This document shows positions 6,678 to 14,166 of a DNA stretch of 50,262 nt, piece by piece (position 1 is the first letter of the stretch; the number at the start of each line of letters is the position of its first letter). The stretch is from positions 1-50,262 of the forward strand of contig NZ_PEOG01000044.1 of NCBI RefSeq assembly GCF_002761755.1, read 5' to 3'. The DNA is from Roseateles chitinivorans (GTDB taxonomy: Bacteria; Pseudomonadota; Gammaproteobacteria; Burkholderiales; Burkholderiaceae_C). The translations under genes were made by a program, and so were the position numbers. Under the pieces are notes generated by a model that ran no database searches, had not been told where the DNA came from, and saw nothing but the letters and a program-made list of their open reading frames with translations.

Positions 6678-9551
6678 TCATGGCGCCGCCTTCCCAGCGC
6701 CGCGTTCGATCGAGACCCGGCCGATCAGGCCCGAGGGCTCGCCGGGCTGCGCGCGCACCAGCACGGTCATCGTGCGCCAGCCCGATCCCTGGGCCAGCGG
6801 CAGGCTCAGCGGAGCCGGCTCGGGCGAGGTCTTCTCGCCGATCTTCACGCCATCGACCCAGACCTCCGCCTGCCCGGCGATCTGCTGGAACCGCAGGCGG
6901 CCCTGGCCGTCGTTGCGGTCGGCGCGCAGTCGCAGCGACGTGCGGTAGGCGCGCCAGGTTTCGGTCGATTCGGCCGACTGACGGATCGGCGGCTCGCCCC
7001 AGCCCCAGCTGTTCATGTCGTTCTCCGCCAGCACCTGGTTGGGATCCGGGCGCGCGGCCTGCGGCGGCGAGATGCGCCAGCCACCGACGCGGCTGACCAC
7101 CTCCGCGGCCGGCACCGACGGGACCCGGGCGGTCCGCACCTCCAGCACCAGCTCGGCACTGGCCAGCCCGTCCGCCGTCGCGCGCAGCCGGAGCGGCCCC
7201 TGGCCGTCGCGCTCCGTCTGGAGGATCGCCTGCGCCAGGCCGTTGAAGAGCGAGCGCTCCGGCGCCTTGGACGGTTCATGGGAATTGGGATCGCCGTTGC
7301 CGACGCCGATCAGGCGGCCGGCGCCGGTGGTCTCGAAGCGCACCTTCAGGTTGGCGGTCGGTACCGCGCGGCCCTGCGCATCGACCGCGCTGACGGTCAC
7401 CGGCACCGCGTCGCGGCCATCGCCGGCCAGCACCGCGCGGTCGGCGGTGAGCACCAGGCGCGCCGGGACACCGCTGGTCTCGACGGTGTCCCGGGCCAGT
7501 TCGCGCGCGCCCTGCAGCGCGACGGCCTCGAGCCGCCCGAGCGCGTAGGGCAGGTCGACACTGACGATGCCGTCCCGGTCCGCCGCCTGCTCCACGATCG
7601 TCTGACCGTTCAACAGCAGGCGCACGCGCGGCGCGTTGGTGGCGACCATCACCTTCACCGGCTGGCCTTCGCTGCCGGACCAGTTCCAGTGCGGCAGGAT
7701 CTTGACCACGGTGCGGTCCTTCACCCACTGCGCCTGCCGGATGTAGAAGGCCGCCTTCGGGAAGCCGCACAGGTCCAAGGCACCGAAGAAGGTCGACGCG
7801 CTCGGCCATTCGAAAGGCGTGGGCTCGCCGTGGTAGTCGAAGCCGCTCCACACGAAGCCGCCCGCCATGAAGGGCCGCTCCGCGATGTGCCGCCAGGCGT
7901 CGCGGTGGGTCTGGCCCCAGGACGAGGGCTCGTCGTCATGGCTGCCCAGCACCTGCGCCTGGCGGTCGCTGCGCCAGGCGCCGCGCGTCATGTAGGCGGA
8001 GGTGTCCTCGGAACTGAACATCGGCCGGCCCGGATGCTCGCGGTGGTAGCGGTCGTAGGCATGGACCTGGTAGTTGACGCCGACGACGTCCAGCACCTCT
8101 GAGGCGTTGCGGTCGGCGAAGAGGCCGTCGTGCATGCCGGCGGTGACCGGCCGGCTCGGGTCCAGCCGCTTGATCTCGGCGGCCATGCGCCGCGCCATCT
8201 CGCGGCCCTGCCAGCTGCCTTGCAGCGGCTCCTCGTTGAAGAGGGACCAGAGGATCACGCTCGGACGGTTGCGATCGCGCCGCACCAGCCACGCCAGCTG
8301 GGCCATCGCCTCCGGGCTCGAACTGAAGTTGCGGTTCTCGTCCATCACCAGCAGGCCCAGGCGGTCCGCCAGGTCCATGACCTCCGGCGCCACCGCGTTG
8401 TGGGCGAAGCGGACCGCGTTCACGCCCATGTCCTGCAGGCGGCGCAGGCGGAACTCCCAGATCGCCGTCGGCACCGCGACGCCGACTCCGGCATGGTCCT
8501 GGTGGATGCACACGCCCTGCAGCTTGAGTGGTTCGCCGTTGAGGAAGAAGCCCCGCTCGGCATCGAAGCGCGCGGTGCGGAAACCGGTGTGCAGCTCGGT
8601 GGCGTCGATCTCGCGCAGCGGGCCGGCGCCGGGCTGACGCAGCACCGCCCGCACCCGATACAGCCGCGGCGACCGGGGCGACCACAGCTCGGGCTGCCGG
8701 ATGTCGAGCGTCAGGCGCGCCGTGGCCGAATCCAGCGCGGCGACGCGCACCCGGGTCTCTCCCTGGGCCACCACCGCGCCATCGGGGCCGGTCACCTGCA
8801 GCGCCACGACCGCGGCCCGGCCGGCCTCGCCGGTGTTGTCGACCTGCACCTCGACCGGCAGCGTCCAGCGGCCGCCACGCTGCACCGGATTGGCGTACAG
8901 GCCGTCGGTCGCGATGTGCAGGGTGTCGCGCTTGACCAGCCAGGCATGACGGTAGATGCCGGCGCCTTCGTACCACCAGCCTTCCTGGGCCTCGGCGTCG
9001 ACGCGCACCGCGATGCTGTTCACCTCGTCGCCGTAGCGCAGGTAGGGCGTGATGTCGATGGCGCGGCCGTTGTAGCCCGACCAGTTGCGATTCACCACGA
9101 TGCCGTTGACCCACACCGTGCTGTGGGTCGCGACGCCGTCGAACTGCAGCTCGATGTGGCGGCCCCGGTCGGACTCCGGCAACTGGAGATAGCGCCGGTA
9201 CCAGCCGATGCCCCGGGCGCGGTAGCCCTGGGACGCGTTCTCTTGTCGGTCGAAGGCTTGCTCGATGGCCCAGTCGTGCGGCAGGTCGAGCCGGCGCCAG
9301 CTGGAGTCGTCGAACTCCGCCCCGCCCGCGCCGACCACGCCGCCCGCCTTGGCCTGGTGATAGCTCGCGCCATGCCCCTTGACCGCCGGCGCCGGCACCT
9401 CGCCATGGTGGAACAGCCAGCCGGCGTCCAGCGACAACCGCTCGCGAGGACCATCCGCGCGAGCGACTGCCGGCAGGAGGAGCGCGGCCGCCCACACGGC
9501 GACCGCCAGCCCATGAATCAGCGACGCACGCCGCAGCATCGTCCTCAACAT
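6678..9551 (-). CDS. Secreted glycoside hydrolase family 2 beta-galactosidase
   Basis: A 957-residue GH2 enzyme. A signal peptide ends near residue 32 (LLLPAVARADG). The sugar-binding jelly roll includes LDLPHDWAIE, followed by Ig-like domains and the TIM barrel. The acid/base Glu is in SLFNEEPLQG (about residue 440) and the likely nucleophile Glu is in SSEDTSAY (about residue 515). The long C-terminal part carries further beta-sandwich domains, including RLIGVGNGDPNSHE, common in periplasmic bacterial beta-galactosidases. A GGAGACGAG ribosome site precedes the ATG. It heads the transporter operon and has two palindromic operators upstream. In fucosylated xyloglucan, galactose is exposed once fucose is removed, which fits this context. 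Confidence 0.92.
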   Translation of the reverse strand: MLRTMLRRASLIHGLAVAVWAAALLLPAVARADGPRERLSLDAGWLFHHGEVPAPAVKGHGASYHQAKAGGVVGAGGAEFDDSSWRRLDLPHDWAIEQAFDRQENASQGYRARGIGWYRRYLQLPESDRGRHIELQFDGVATHSTVWVNGIVVNRNWSGYNGRAIDITPYLRYGDEVNSIAVRVDAEAQEGWWYEGAGIYRHAWLVKRDTLHIATDGLYANPVQRGGRWTLPVEVQVDNTGEAGRAAVVALQVTGPDGAVVAQGETRVRVAALDSATARLTLDIRQPELWSPRSPRLYRVRAVLRQPGAGPLREIDATELHTGFRTARFDAERGFFLNGEPLKLQGVCIHQDHAGVGVAVPTAIWEFRLRRLQDMGVNAVRFAHNAVAPEVMDLADRLGLLVMDENRNFSSSPEAMAQLAWLVRRDRNRPSVILWSLFNEEPLQGSWQGREMARRMAAEIKRLDPSRPVTAGMHDGLFADRNASEVLDVVGVNYQVHAYDRYHREHPGRPMFSSEDTSAYMTRGAWRSDRQAQVLGSHDDEPSSWGQTHRDAWRHIAERPFMAGGFVWSGFDYHGEPTPFEWPSASTFFGALDLCGFPKAAFYIRQAQWVKDRTVVKILPHWNWSGSEGQPVKVMVATNAPRVRLLLNGQTIVEQAADRDGIVSVDLPYALGRLEAVALQGARELARDTVETSGVPARLVLTADRAVLAGDGRDAVPVTVSAVDAQGRAVPTANLKVRFETTGAGRLIGVGNGDPNSHEPSKAPERSLFNGLAQAILQTERDGQGPLRLRATADGLASAELVLEVRTARVPSVPAAEVVSRVGGWRISPPQAARPDPNQVLAENDMNSWGWGEPPIRQSAESTETWRAYRTSLRLRADRNDGQGRLRFQQIAGQAEVWVDGVKIGEKTSPEPAPLSLPLAQGSGWRTMTVLVRAQPGEPSGLIGRVSIERGAGKAAP

Positions 9552-9618
9552 CTCGTCTCCACGTAAGGCCCGGACGCGTCGGAGGCGACGGCCCGGCGGG
9601 GGCTGGGCCCCTCTGATT

Positions 9619-9659
9619 TGGTCTTACCAGTCTCTCACGAACCTATTGCGGTCTTACCG
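9619..9659. promoter_or_regulatory. Pair of TGGT-N3-ACCA operators upstream of the beta-galactosidase/fucose importer operon
   Basis: Two inverted repeats lie here: TGGTCTTACCA at 9619-9629 (exact fit) and CGGTCTTACCG at 9649-9659 (symmetric change at both outer bases). Their centres are 30 bp apart, about three helix turns. TGGT-N3-ACCA is the classic operator form of FadR-subfamily GntR regulators. They lie about 60-100 bp upstream of the GH2 start at 9551, in the 143-bp gap after L-fuconate dehydratase. I infer binding by a GntR-type repressor not encoded in this window. Confidence 0.65.
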
Positions 9660-9694
9660 GTGAAAACACCGAGCCGACTCCCAGCGGCGCGCCG

Positions 9695-10972
9695 TCAGCC
9701 GCGGAATCGATGGCGCTCCAGCGACGCGGGTTTCATCGTGATCGAGAAGCCCGGCGCGGTCGGCGGCAGGTAGGCCGCGCCACGCACGACGCAGGGGTCG
9801 ACGAAGTGCTCGTGCAGGTGGTCGACGTACTCGATGACGCGGTCCTCGCGGGTCGCGCTGACGCACAGGTAATCGATCATCGACAGGTGCTGGACGTACT
9901 CGCACAGGCCCACGCCGCCGGCGTGCGGGCACACCGGCAGGCCGTACTTGGCCGCCATCAGCAACACCGCCAGGATCTCGTTGACCCCACCCAGGCGGCA
10001 GCTGTCGATCTGCACGACATCGATGGCGCCGCGCATGATGAACTGCTTGAACAGGATGCGGTTCTGGCACATCTCCCCGGTGGCCACCCGCATCGGCGCG
10101 ATCGCCTCGCGGATCGCGCGATGGCCTTCGACATCGTCGGGGCTGGTCGGCTCCTCGATGAACCAGGGCTGCGCGAAGGCCAGGTCCTTCAGCCAGTCGA
10201 TGGCCACCGGCACGTCCCACACCTGGTTGGCATCGATCATCAGGCGGCGGTCCGGCCCCAGCACCTCGCGGGCGATGCGCAGGCGGCGGATGTCGTCCTC
10301 GCGGTCGCGACCCACCTTCAGCTTCACGTGACCGAAGCCCGCGTCCACCGCCTCCTGGCACAGGCGCCGCAGCTTGTCGTCGGGATAGCCGAGCCAGCCC
10401 GCCGAGGTCGTGTAGCAGGGATAGCCCTCGCACTCGAGCGTGGCCAGCCGTTCGGCCTTGCCCTCGGCGGCGCGGGTGAGCAGGGCGAGCGCTTCGTCGG
10501 GCGTGATGCAGTCGGTGAGGTAGCGGAAGTCGATGCAGCGCACGATCTCCGCCGGGCTCATGTCGGCCACCAGGCGCCAGAGCGGCTTGCCCTCGGCCTT
10601 CGCCCACAGGTCCCAGACGGCGTTGACGACGGCGCCGGTGGCGAGGTGGATCGCGCCCTTGTCCGGACCGATCCAGCGCAGCTGGCTGTCCGAGGTCACA
10701 TGGCGCCAGAACCGCCCCATGTCGGCGGCGATCCAGTCCAGGTCCAGGCCGACGAGCAGGTGCCGCATCGCCTCGATGGCGCGGCAGCAGAGGTCGTTGC
10801 CCCGGCCGATGGTGAAGGTCAGGCCATGGCCTTCCAGCCCCGGCTGGTCCGTCTCGAGGATGACGTAGGCGGCGGAGTAGTCCGGATCCGGATTCATCGC
10901 GTCGGAACCGTCCAGATGGGCCGACGTGGGGAAGCGCACGTCGACGGTGCGCAGATCGGTGATGCGGGTCAT
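9695..10972 (-). CDS. L-fuconate dehydratase (enolase superfamily)
   Basis: A 425-residue member of the mandelate racemase branch of the enolase superfamily. The KxK base motif HVKLKVG places lysines at 217 and 219, and the CPHAGGVGL motif places His at 350. These are one residue off the catalytic Lys220 and His351 I recall for Xanthomonas campestris L-fuconate dehydratase. Metal ligands are visible in MIDANQVWD, FIEEPTSPDD and ATGEMCQNR. It removes water from L-fuconate to give 2-keto-3-deoxy-L-fuconate. It is the third gene of the SDR-hydrolase-dehydratase unit, so its place in the fucose pathway is secure. Confidence 0.95.
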   Translation of the reverse strand: MTRITDLRTVDVRFPTSAHLDGSDAMNPDPDYSAAYVILETDQPGLEGHGLTFTIGRGNDLCCRAIEAMRHLLVGLDLDWIAADMGRFWRHVTSDSQLRWIGPDKGAIHLATGAVVNAVWDLWAKAEGKPLWRLVADMSPAEIVRCIDFRYLTDCITPDEALALLTRAAEGKAERLATLECEGYPCYTTSAGWLGYPDDKLRRLCQEAVDAGFGHVKLKVGRDREDDIRRLRIAREVLGPDRRLMIDANQVWDVPVAIDWLKDLAFAQPWFIEEPTSPDDVEGHRAIREAIAPMRVATGEMCQNRILFKQFIMRGAIDVVQIDSCRLGGVNEILAVLLMAAKYGLPVCPHAGGVGLCEYVQHLSMIDYLCVSATREDRVIEYVDHLHEHFVDPCVVRGAAYLPPTAPGFSITMKPASLERHRFRG

Positions 10973-11031
10973 GGAGTGGGGGGCGCGTCCGGCGAGGATC
11001 CAGCGAGGGTCGGGTGAAGGTCAGGAGAGGG

Positions 11032-11886
11032 TCAGGCGGCGACGGTGCGCTGGGTCTGCGTGCCCAGTCCGGCGATGCCCAGCCGCATCGTCTGGCCGGG
11101 CCTGAGATAGACCGGCGGCTTCTGTCCCAGGCCGACGCCGGGCGGCGTGCCGGTGGAGATGATGTCCCCGGGCTGCAGGCTCATGAACCGGCTCAGGTAG
11201 CTGACGATCTGCGCCACGCCGAACACCATCGTGCGGGTGTTGCCGTTCTGGTAGCGGTGGCCGTCGACCTCCAACCACAGGTCCAGCCGCTGCGGATCGG
11301 GGATCTCGTCCGCGGTGACCAGCCACGGGCCGATCGGACCGAAGGTGTCGCAGCCCTTGCCCTTGTCCCACTGGGTGCCGCGCTCGAGCTGCCATTCGCG
11401 CTCCGACACGTCGTTGACGACGCAATAGCCGGCCACATGCCTCATGGCGTCCGCCTCGTCGATGTAGGCGCCGCCCTCGCCGATGACCACGCCGAGTTCG
11501 ACCTCCCAATCGGTCTTGACCGAGCCGCGCGGGATCCGCACCGGATCGTCGGGGCCGCTGATCGCGCTGGTCCATTTCGCGAAGACCACCGGCTCCTGCG
11601 GCACCGGCAGGCCGGACTCCGCGGCGTGATCGGCGTAGTTCAGGCCGATGCAGATGAACTTGCCCACCTGGCCGACGCAGGGGCCGAGCCGCAGGTCCTG
11701 CTGCGGGGTGCCCGGCACCCGGGGCAGGGTGGCGGGGTCGAGCCGGCTCAGCAGCGACAGGCCGGCGCTGGTCAGCACTTCGCCGGCCAGGTCGTCGATG
11801 TGCTCGGACAGGTCGCGCACCTGGCCGTCGGCGTCCAGCAGGCCGGGGCGTTCCTGGCCCGGCGGGCCGTAGCGGAGCAGTTTCAT
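11032..11886 (-). CDS. Fumarylacetoacetate hydrolase family protein, 2,4-diketo-3-deoxy-L-fuconate hydrolase
   Basis: A 284-residue FAH-family hydrolase. The core begins FICIGLNYADHAAE and holds the metal-binding Glu pair in DWEVELGVVIGE. It ends with the GDIISTGTPPGVG motif of the family. In the non-phosphorylative fucose route this enzyme splits 2,4-diketo-3-deoxy-L-fuconate into pyruvate and L-lactate. The assignment rests on the adjacent L-fuconate dehydratase and 2-keto-3-deoxy-L-fuconate dehydrogenase. The close relative that acts on the rhamnonate analogue cannot be excluded by sequence alone. Confidence 0.9.
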   Translation of the reverse strand: MKLLRYGPPGQERPGLLDADGQVRDLSEHIDDLAGEVLTSAGLSLLSRLDPATLPRVPGTPQQDLRLGPCVGQVGKFICIGLNYADHAAESGLPVPQEPVVFAKWTSAISGPDDPVRIPRGSVKTDWEVELGVVIGEGGAYIDEADAMRHVAGYCVVNDVSEREWQLERGTQWDKGKGCDTFGPIGPWLVTADEIPDPQRLDLWLEVDGHRYQNGNTRTMVFGVAQIVSYLSRFMSLQPGDIISTGTPPGVGLGQKPPVYLRPGQTMRLGIAGLGTQTQRTVAA

Positions 11887-11968
11887 GGAAGTCCTTGCGA
11901 GAGGGGATCGGAGAGAGAGAGCGCTGCTGGGAGGACAGGTCGCGGCGACGGTCCGGCGGTTCCGCGGT

Positions 11969-12763
11969 TCAGATCGTGACGCCGCCGTCGACGCTCACGG
12001 CCTGGCCGGTGATGAAGCGGGAGGCGTCGCTGAGCAGGAACACCACCAGCGGCGCGATGTCGTCCACCGTGGCCAGGCGCCCCATCGGCTGGCGCGCGAT
12101 GAAGTCGCGCTCGGCCTGCACAGGATCGGCGGCTGCGGCGATGCGGCCACGCAGCGAGGGCGTGTCCACCGTGCCGGGACACAGCGCATTGCAGCGCAGG
12201 CCCTGCCGGACGAAATCCGCGGCGACCGATTTGGTGAGGCCGATCACCGCCGCCTTGCTGACGCCATAGACGCAGCGGTTGGGGAAGCCCTTCACCGAGG
12301 ACGCCATCGAGGCCATGTTCAGCACCGAGGCGCTGCCGCCGGTGCGCGCCGCCTCGGCCAGCATGCCTGGGAGGAAAGCGCGCAGCATGCGCCACATGCT
12401 CTTGACGTTCAGGTCCATGCTGAAGTCCCAGGCCGGCTCGTCGCACTCGAGGACCGAGCCGTGATGGACGAAGCCGGCGCAATTGAAGAGGCCATGCAGC
12501 GCCGGCAGGCGGCCGGCGATGGCCTGGATGGCGCTGTCGTCGCGGACATCCAGTTGCTCGGTGCGCAGCCGGGCCGGCGCCCCGGCTTCCTCGCGCAGGC
12601 TTTCCAGGCCAGGGGTGGCGAGGTCGGTCGCGATCACCTCGGCGCCGGCGGCCAGGCAGGCCAGCGCACTGGCGCGGCCGATGCCCTGGGCGGCCGCGGT
12701 GACCAGGACGGTCTTGCCGGCCAGCGCGCCGGCGGCGGAAGGAAGGGAGATGGGGGTGTCCAC
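11969..12763 (-). CDS. SDR family 2-keto-3-deoxy-L-fuconate dehydrogenase
   Basis: A 264-residue short-chain dehydrogenase with the cofactor motif VTAAAQGIG, the NCAG motif and the catalytic Tyr-x-x-x-Lys in CVYGVSKAAV. The C-terminus SVDGGVTI is typical. It oxidises 2-keto-3-deoxy-L-fuconate to the 2,4-diketo acid. The best start is a GTG at 12763; no strong ribosome site is seen, and an operator-like palindrome lies only about 20 bases upstream. It is the first gene of the unit that continues into the FAH hydrolase and L-fuconate dehydratase. Confidence 0.9.
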   Translation of the reverse strand: MDTPISLPSAAGALAGKTVLVTAAAQGIGRASALACLAAGAEVIATDLATPGLESLREEAGAPARLRTEQLDVRDDSAIQAIAGRLPALHGLFNCAGFVHHGSVLECDEPAWDFSMDLNVKSMWRMLRAFLPGMLAEAARTGGSASVLNMASMASSVKGFPNRCVYGVSKAAVIGLTKSVAADFVRQGLRCNALCPGTVDTPSLRGRIAAAADPVQAERDFIARQPMGRLATVDDIAPLVVFLLSDASRFITGQAVSVDGGVTI

Positions 12764-12781
12764 AATCGGAGGGTGGCAAAG

Positions 12782-12987
12782 AGGTCAGACCAGTTTATGG
12801 CACATCGTGATGGCCTCCCCAGTCGGGGACTTCCCTTGATTCGCTTCGTTTCAAATTGGTCGGACCAATCGAGTCCGATTGCGGCATGCCACGGGGCCGG
12901 CGTGGCTGTCGGTCTGCTGGGGTCCGCCAGCCTCGGTGTTTCTACTGGTAAGACCGAATTCGCGACTTGCGGATACTGGTCAGTCCA
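12782..12987. promoter_or_regulatory. Divergent promoter region with four TGGT-N3-ACCA type operators
   Basis: The 242-bp gap between the fucose SDR gene and the esterase is AT-richer than its surroundings. It holds AGGTCAGACCA at 12782-12792, TGGTCGGACCA at 12857-12867 (core of a perfect 15-bp palindrome, 12855-12869), TGGTAAGACCG at 12946-12956 and TGGTCAGTCCA at 12977-12987. The third contains the reverse complement of the GGTCTTACC core found at both sites near 9,640. The last two are 31 bp apart, like the pair upstream of GH2. The outermost sites each sit about 20 bp from the flanking start codons, so a bound protein would block both directions. Confidence 0.65.
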
Positions 12988-13005
12988 AATTTCGGGTGTC
13001 GGCTC

Positions 13006-13929
13006 ATGACCTTCCGTTCCTTCGACGCGCTCCTTGGCGCGCTGCTGCTCGTCCTCGGCGCCGTCGCACAGGCGCAGGAGGCGGGGCCCGTGACGCCGGA
13101 CACGGCCCGCGCCAACTTCGCCCGGACCATCGTGCTGGCGGACGACGACGTCCGCTCGACGCCGCTGCCACCGCGGGGTTTCGACGAAGCGCGCGCCGGC
13201 GTGGCGCCGGGCAAGGTGGAGGAGTTCAGCTACGAATCCGGCGTCACCGGCGGGCGGCGCAAGGCGCTCGTCTACCTGCCGGCCGGCTATCCCAGCGGGC
13301 GCGCCTACCCGGTGCTCTACCTGCTCCACGGCATCGGCGGCAACCAGCATGAATGGACCGGCTACGTGCGGGCCAACGCCGTCCTGGACAACCTGATCGC
13401 CGACGGCAAGGCCGTCCCGATGATCGTGGTCATGCCCAATGGCCGGGCGCTGCCGGACGACAGCGTGCCGCCGCCGGACCGCGTCTTCACCGAAGCCAAT
13501 GCGGCCGGATTCGCGAAGTTCGAGCGTGACCTGCTGGACTTCCTCATTCCCGCGGTCGAGGCGAGATATCGCGTCCAGGCGGATGCGCGCCATCGCGCGC
13601 TCGCGGGGCTGTCGATGGGCGGCGGGCAGGCGCTGAACATCGGCCTGGCCCATCCCGACACCTTCGCCTGGATCGGCGGTTTCTCCGCCGCGCCCAACAC
13701 ACGGGCCACGGCGGAGTTGATCCCCGATCCCGACGCGCTGCGTCGCGGCCTGGCGCTGCTGTACCTGTCGTGCGGGAATCGGGACGGGTTGATCAACGTC
13801 TCGCAGCGGGTGCACCGGGAACTGCTGCGGCAGGGCATCCGCCACCAATGGAACGTCGACGCGAGCGGCCATGATCGGGAGAGCTGGAGCGACAACCTGT
13901 ACCAGTTCTCGCAGCGGCTGTTCCGATGA
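13006..13929 (+). CDS. Secreted carbohydrate esterase of the esterase D / CE1-like family
   Basis: A 307-residue alpha/beta hydrolase with a signal peptide ending near residue 24 (LVLGAVAQAQ). The catalytic triad is visible as Ser203 in GLSMGG, an Asp in LSCGNRDGL and a His in DASGHDRES. The strand VLYLLHGIGG supplies the oxyanion hole. The family includes feruloyl and acetyl esterases acting on plant cell-wall polysaccharides. It starts at the ATG at 13006, just after an operator-like palindrome, and diverges from the fucose catabolic genes, so it is probably coregulated with them. The acyl group removed is unknown. Confidence 0.82.
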   Translation: MTFRSFDALLGALLLVLGAVAQAQEAGPVTPDTARANFARTIVLADDDVRSTPLPPRGFDEARAGVAPGKVEEFSYESGVTGGRRKALVYLPAGYPSGRAYPVLYLLHGIGGNQHEWTGYVRANAVLDNLIADGKAVPMIVVMPNGRALPDDSVPPPDRVFTEANAAGFAKFERDLLDFLIPAVEARYRVQADARHRALAGLSMGGGQALNIGLAHPDTFAWIGGFSAAPNTRATAELIPDPDALRRGLALLYLSCGNRDGLINVSQRVHRELLRQGIRHQWNVDASGHDRESWSDNLYQFSQRLFR

Positions 13930-13960
13930 GATGAGCCGGTGAGCCGATGAGCCGGTGAGG
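13930..13960. repeat. Two tandem copies of a 16-bp unit after the esterase stop
   Basis: GATGAGCCGGTGAGCC occurs at 13930-13945 and again, with one difference in the last two bases, at 13946-13960. It directly follows the esterase stop and adds extra stop codons. It reads as a small local duplication. The rest of the gap to 14166 is GC-rich with no convincing terminator or promoter that I can see. Confidence 0.6.
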
Positions 13961-14166
13961 ACGGATTCTCCCGAGGCGTCGTCGGCATGCCTTCACTGAT
14001 CCGTCACTGCCGACAAACCAGGGCAGTTCTCGCGCGCGTCGGGCCTGCGCGCGATGCGTGCTTCGAGGCATTTCTTCACTCGCGCGCGCGGCGCGCTCGG
14101 GGCGGCAGCGCGCGCACGGGCGGTGTCTCGGTAAGCTCGCCGGCGACGACGACAGCCGGAGACGAC

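Noticed and set aside
12826..12837. GGGGACTTCCCT occurring both here and near 36,857-36,868
   Set aside because: A single shared 12-mer is expected by chance in 50 kb of GC-rich DNA, and it lines up with no common promoter element.
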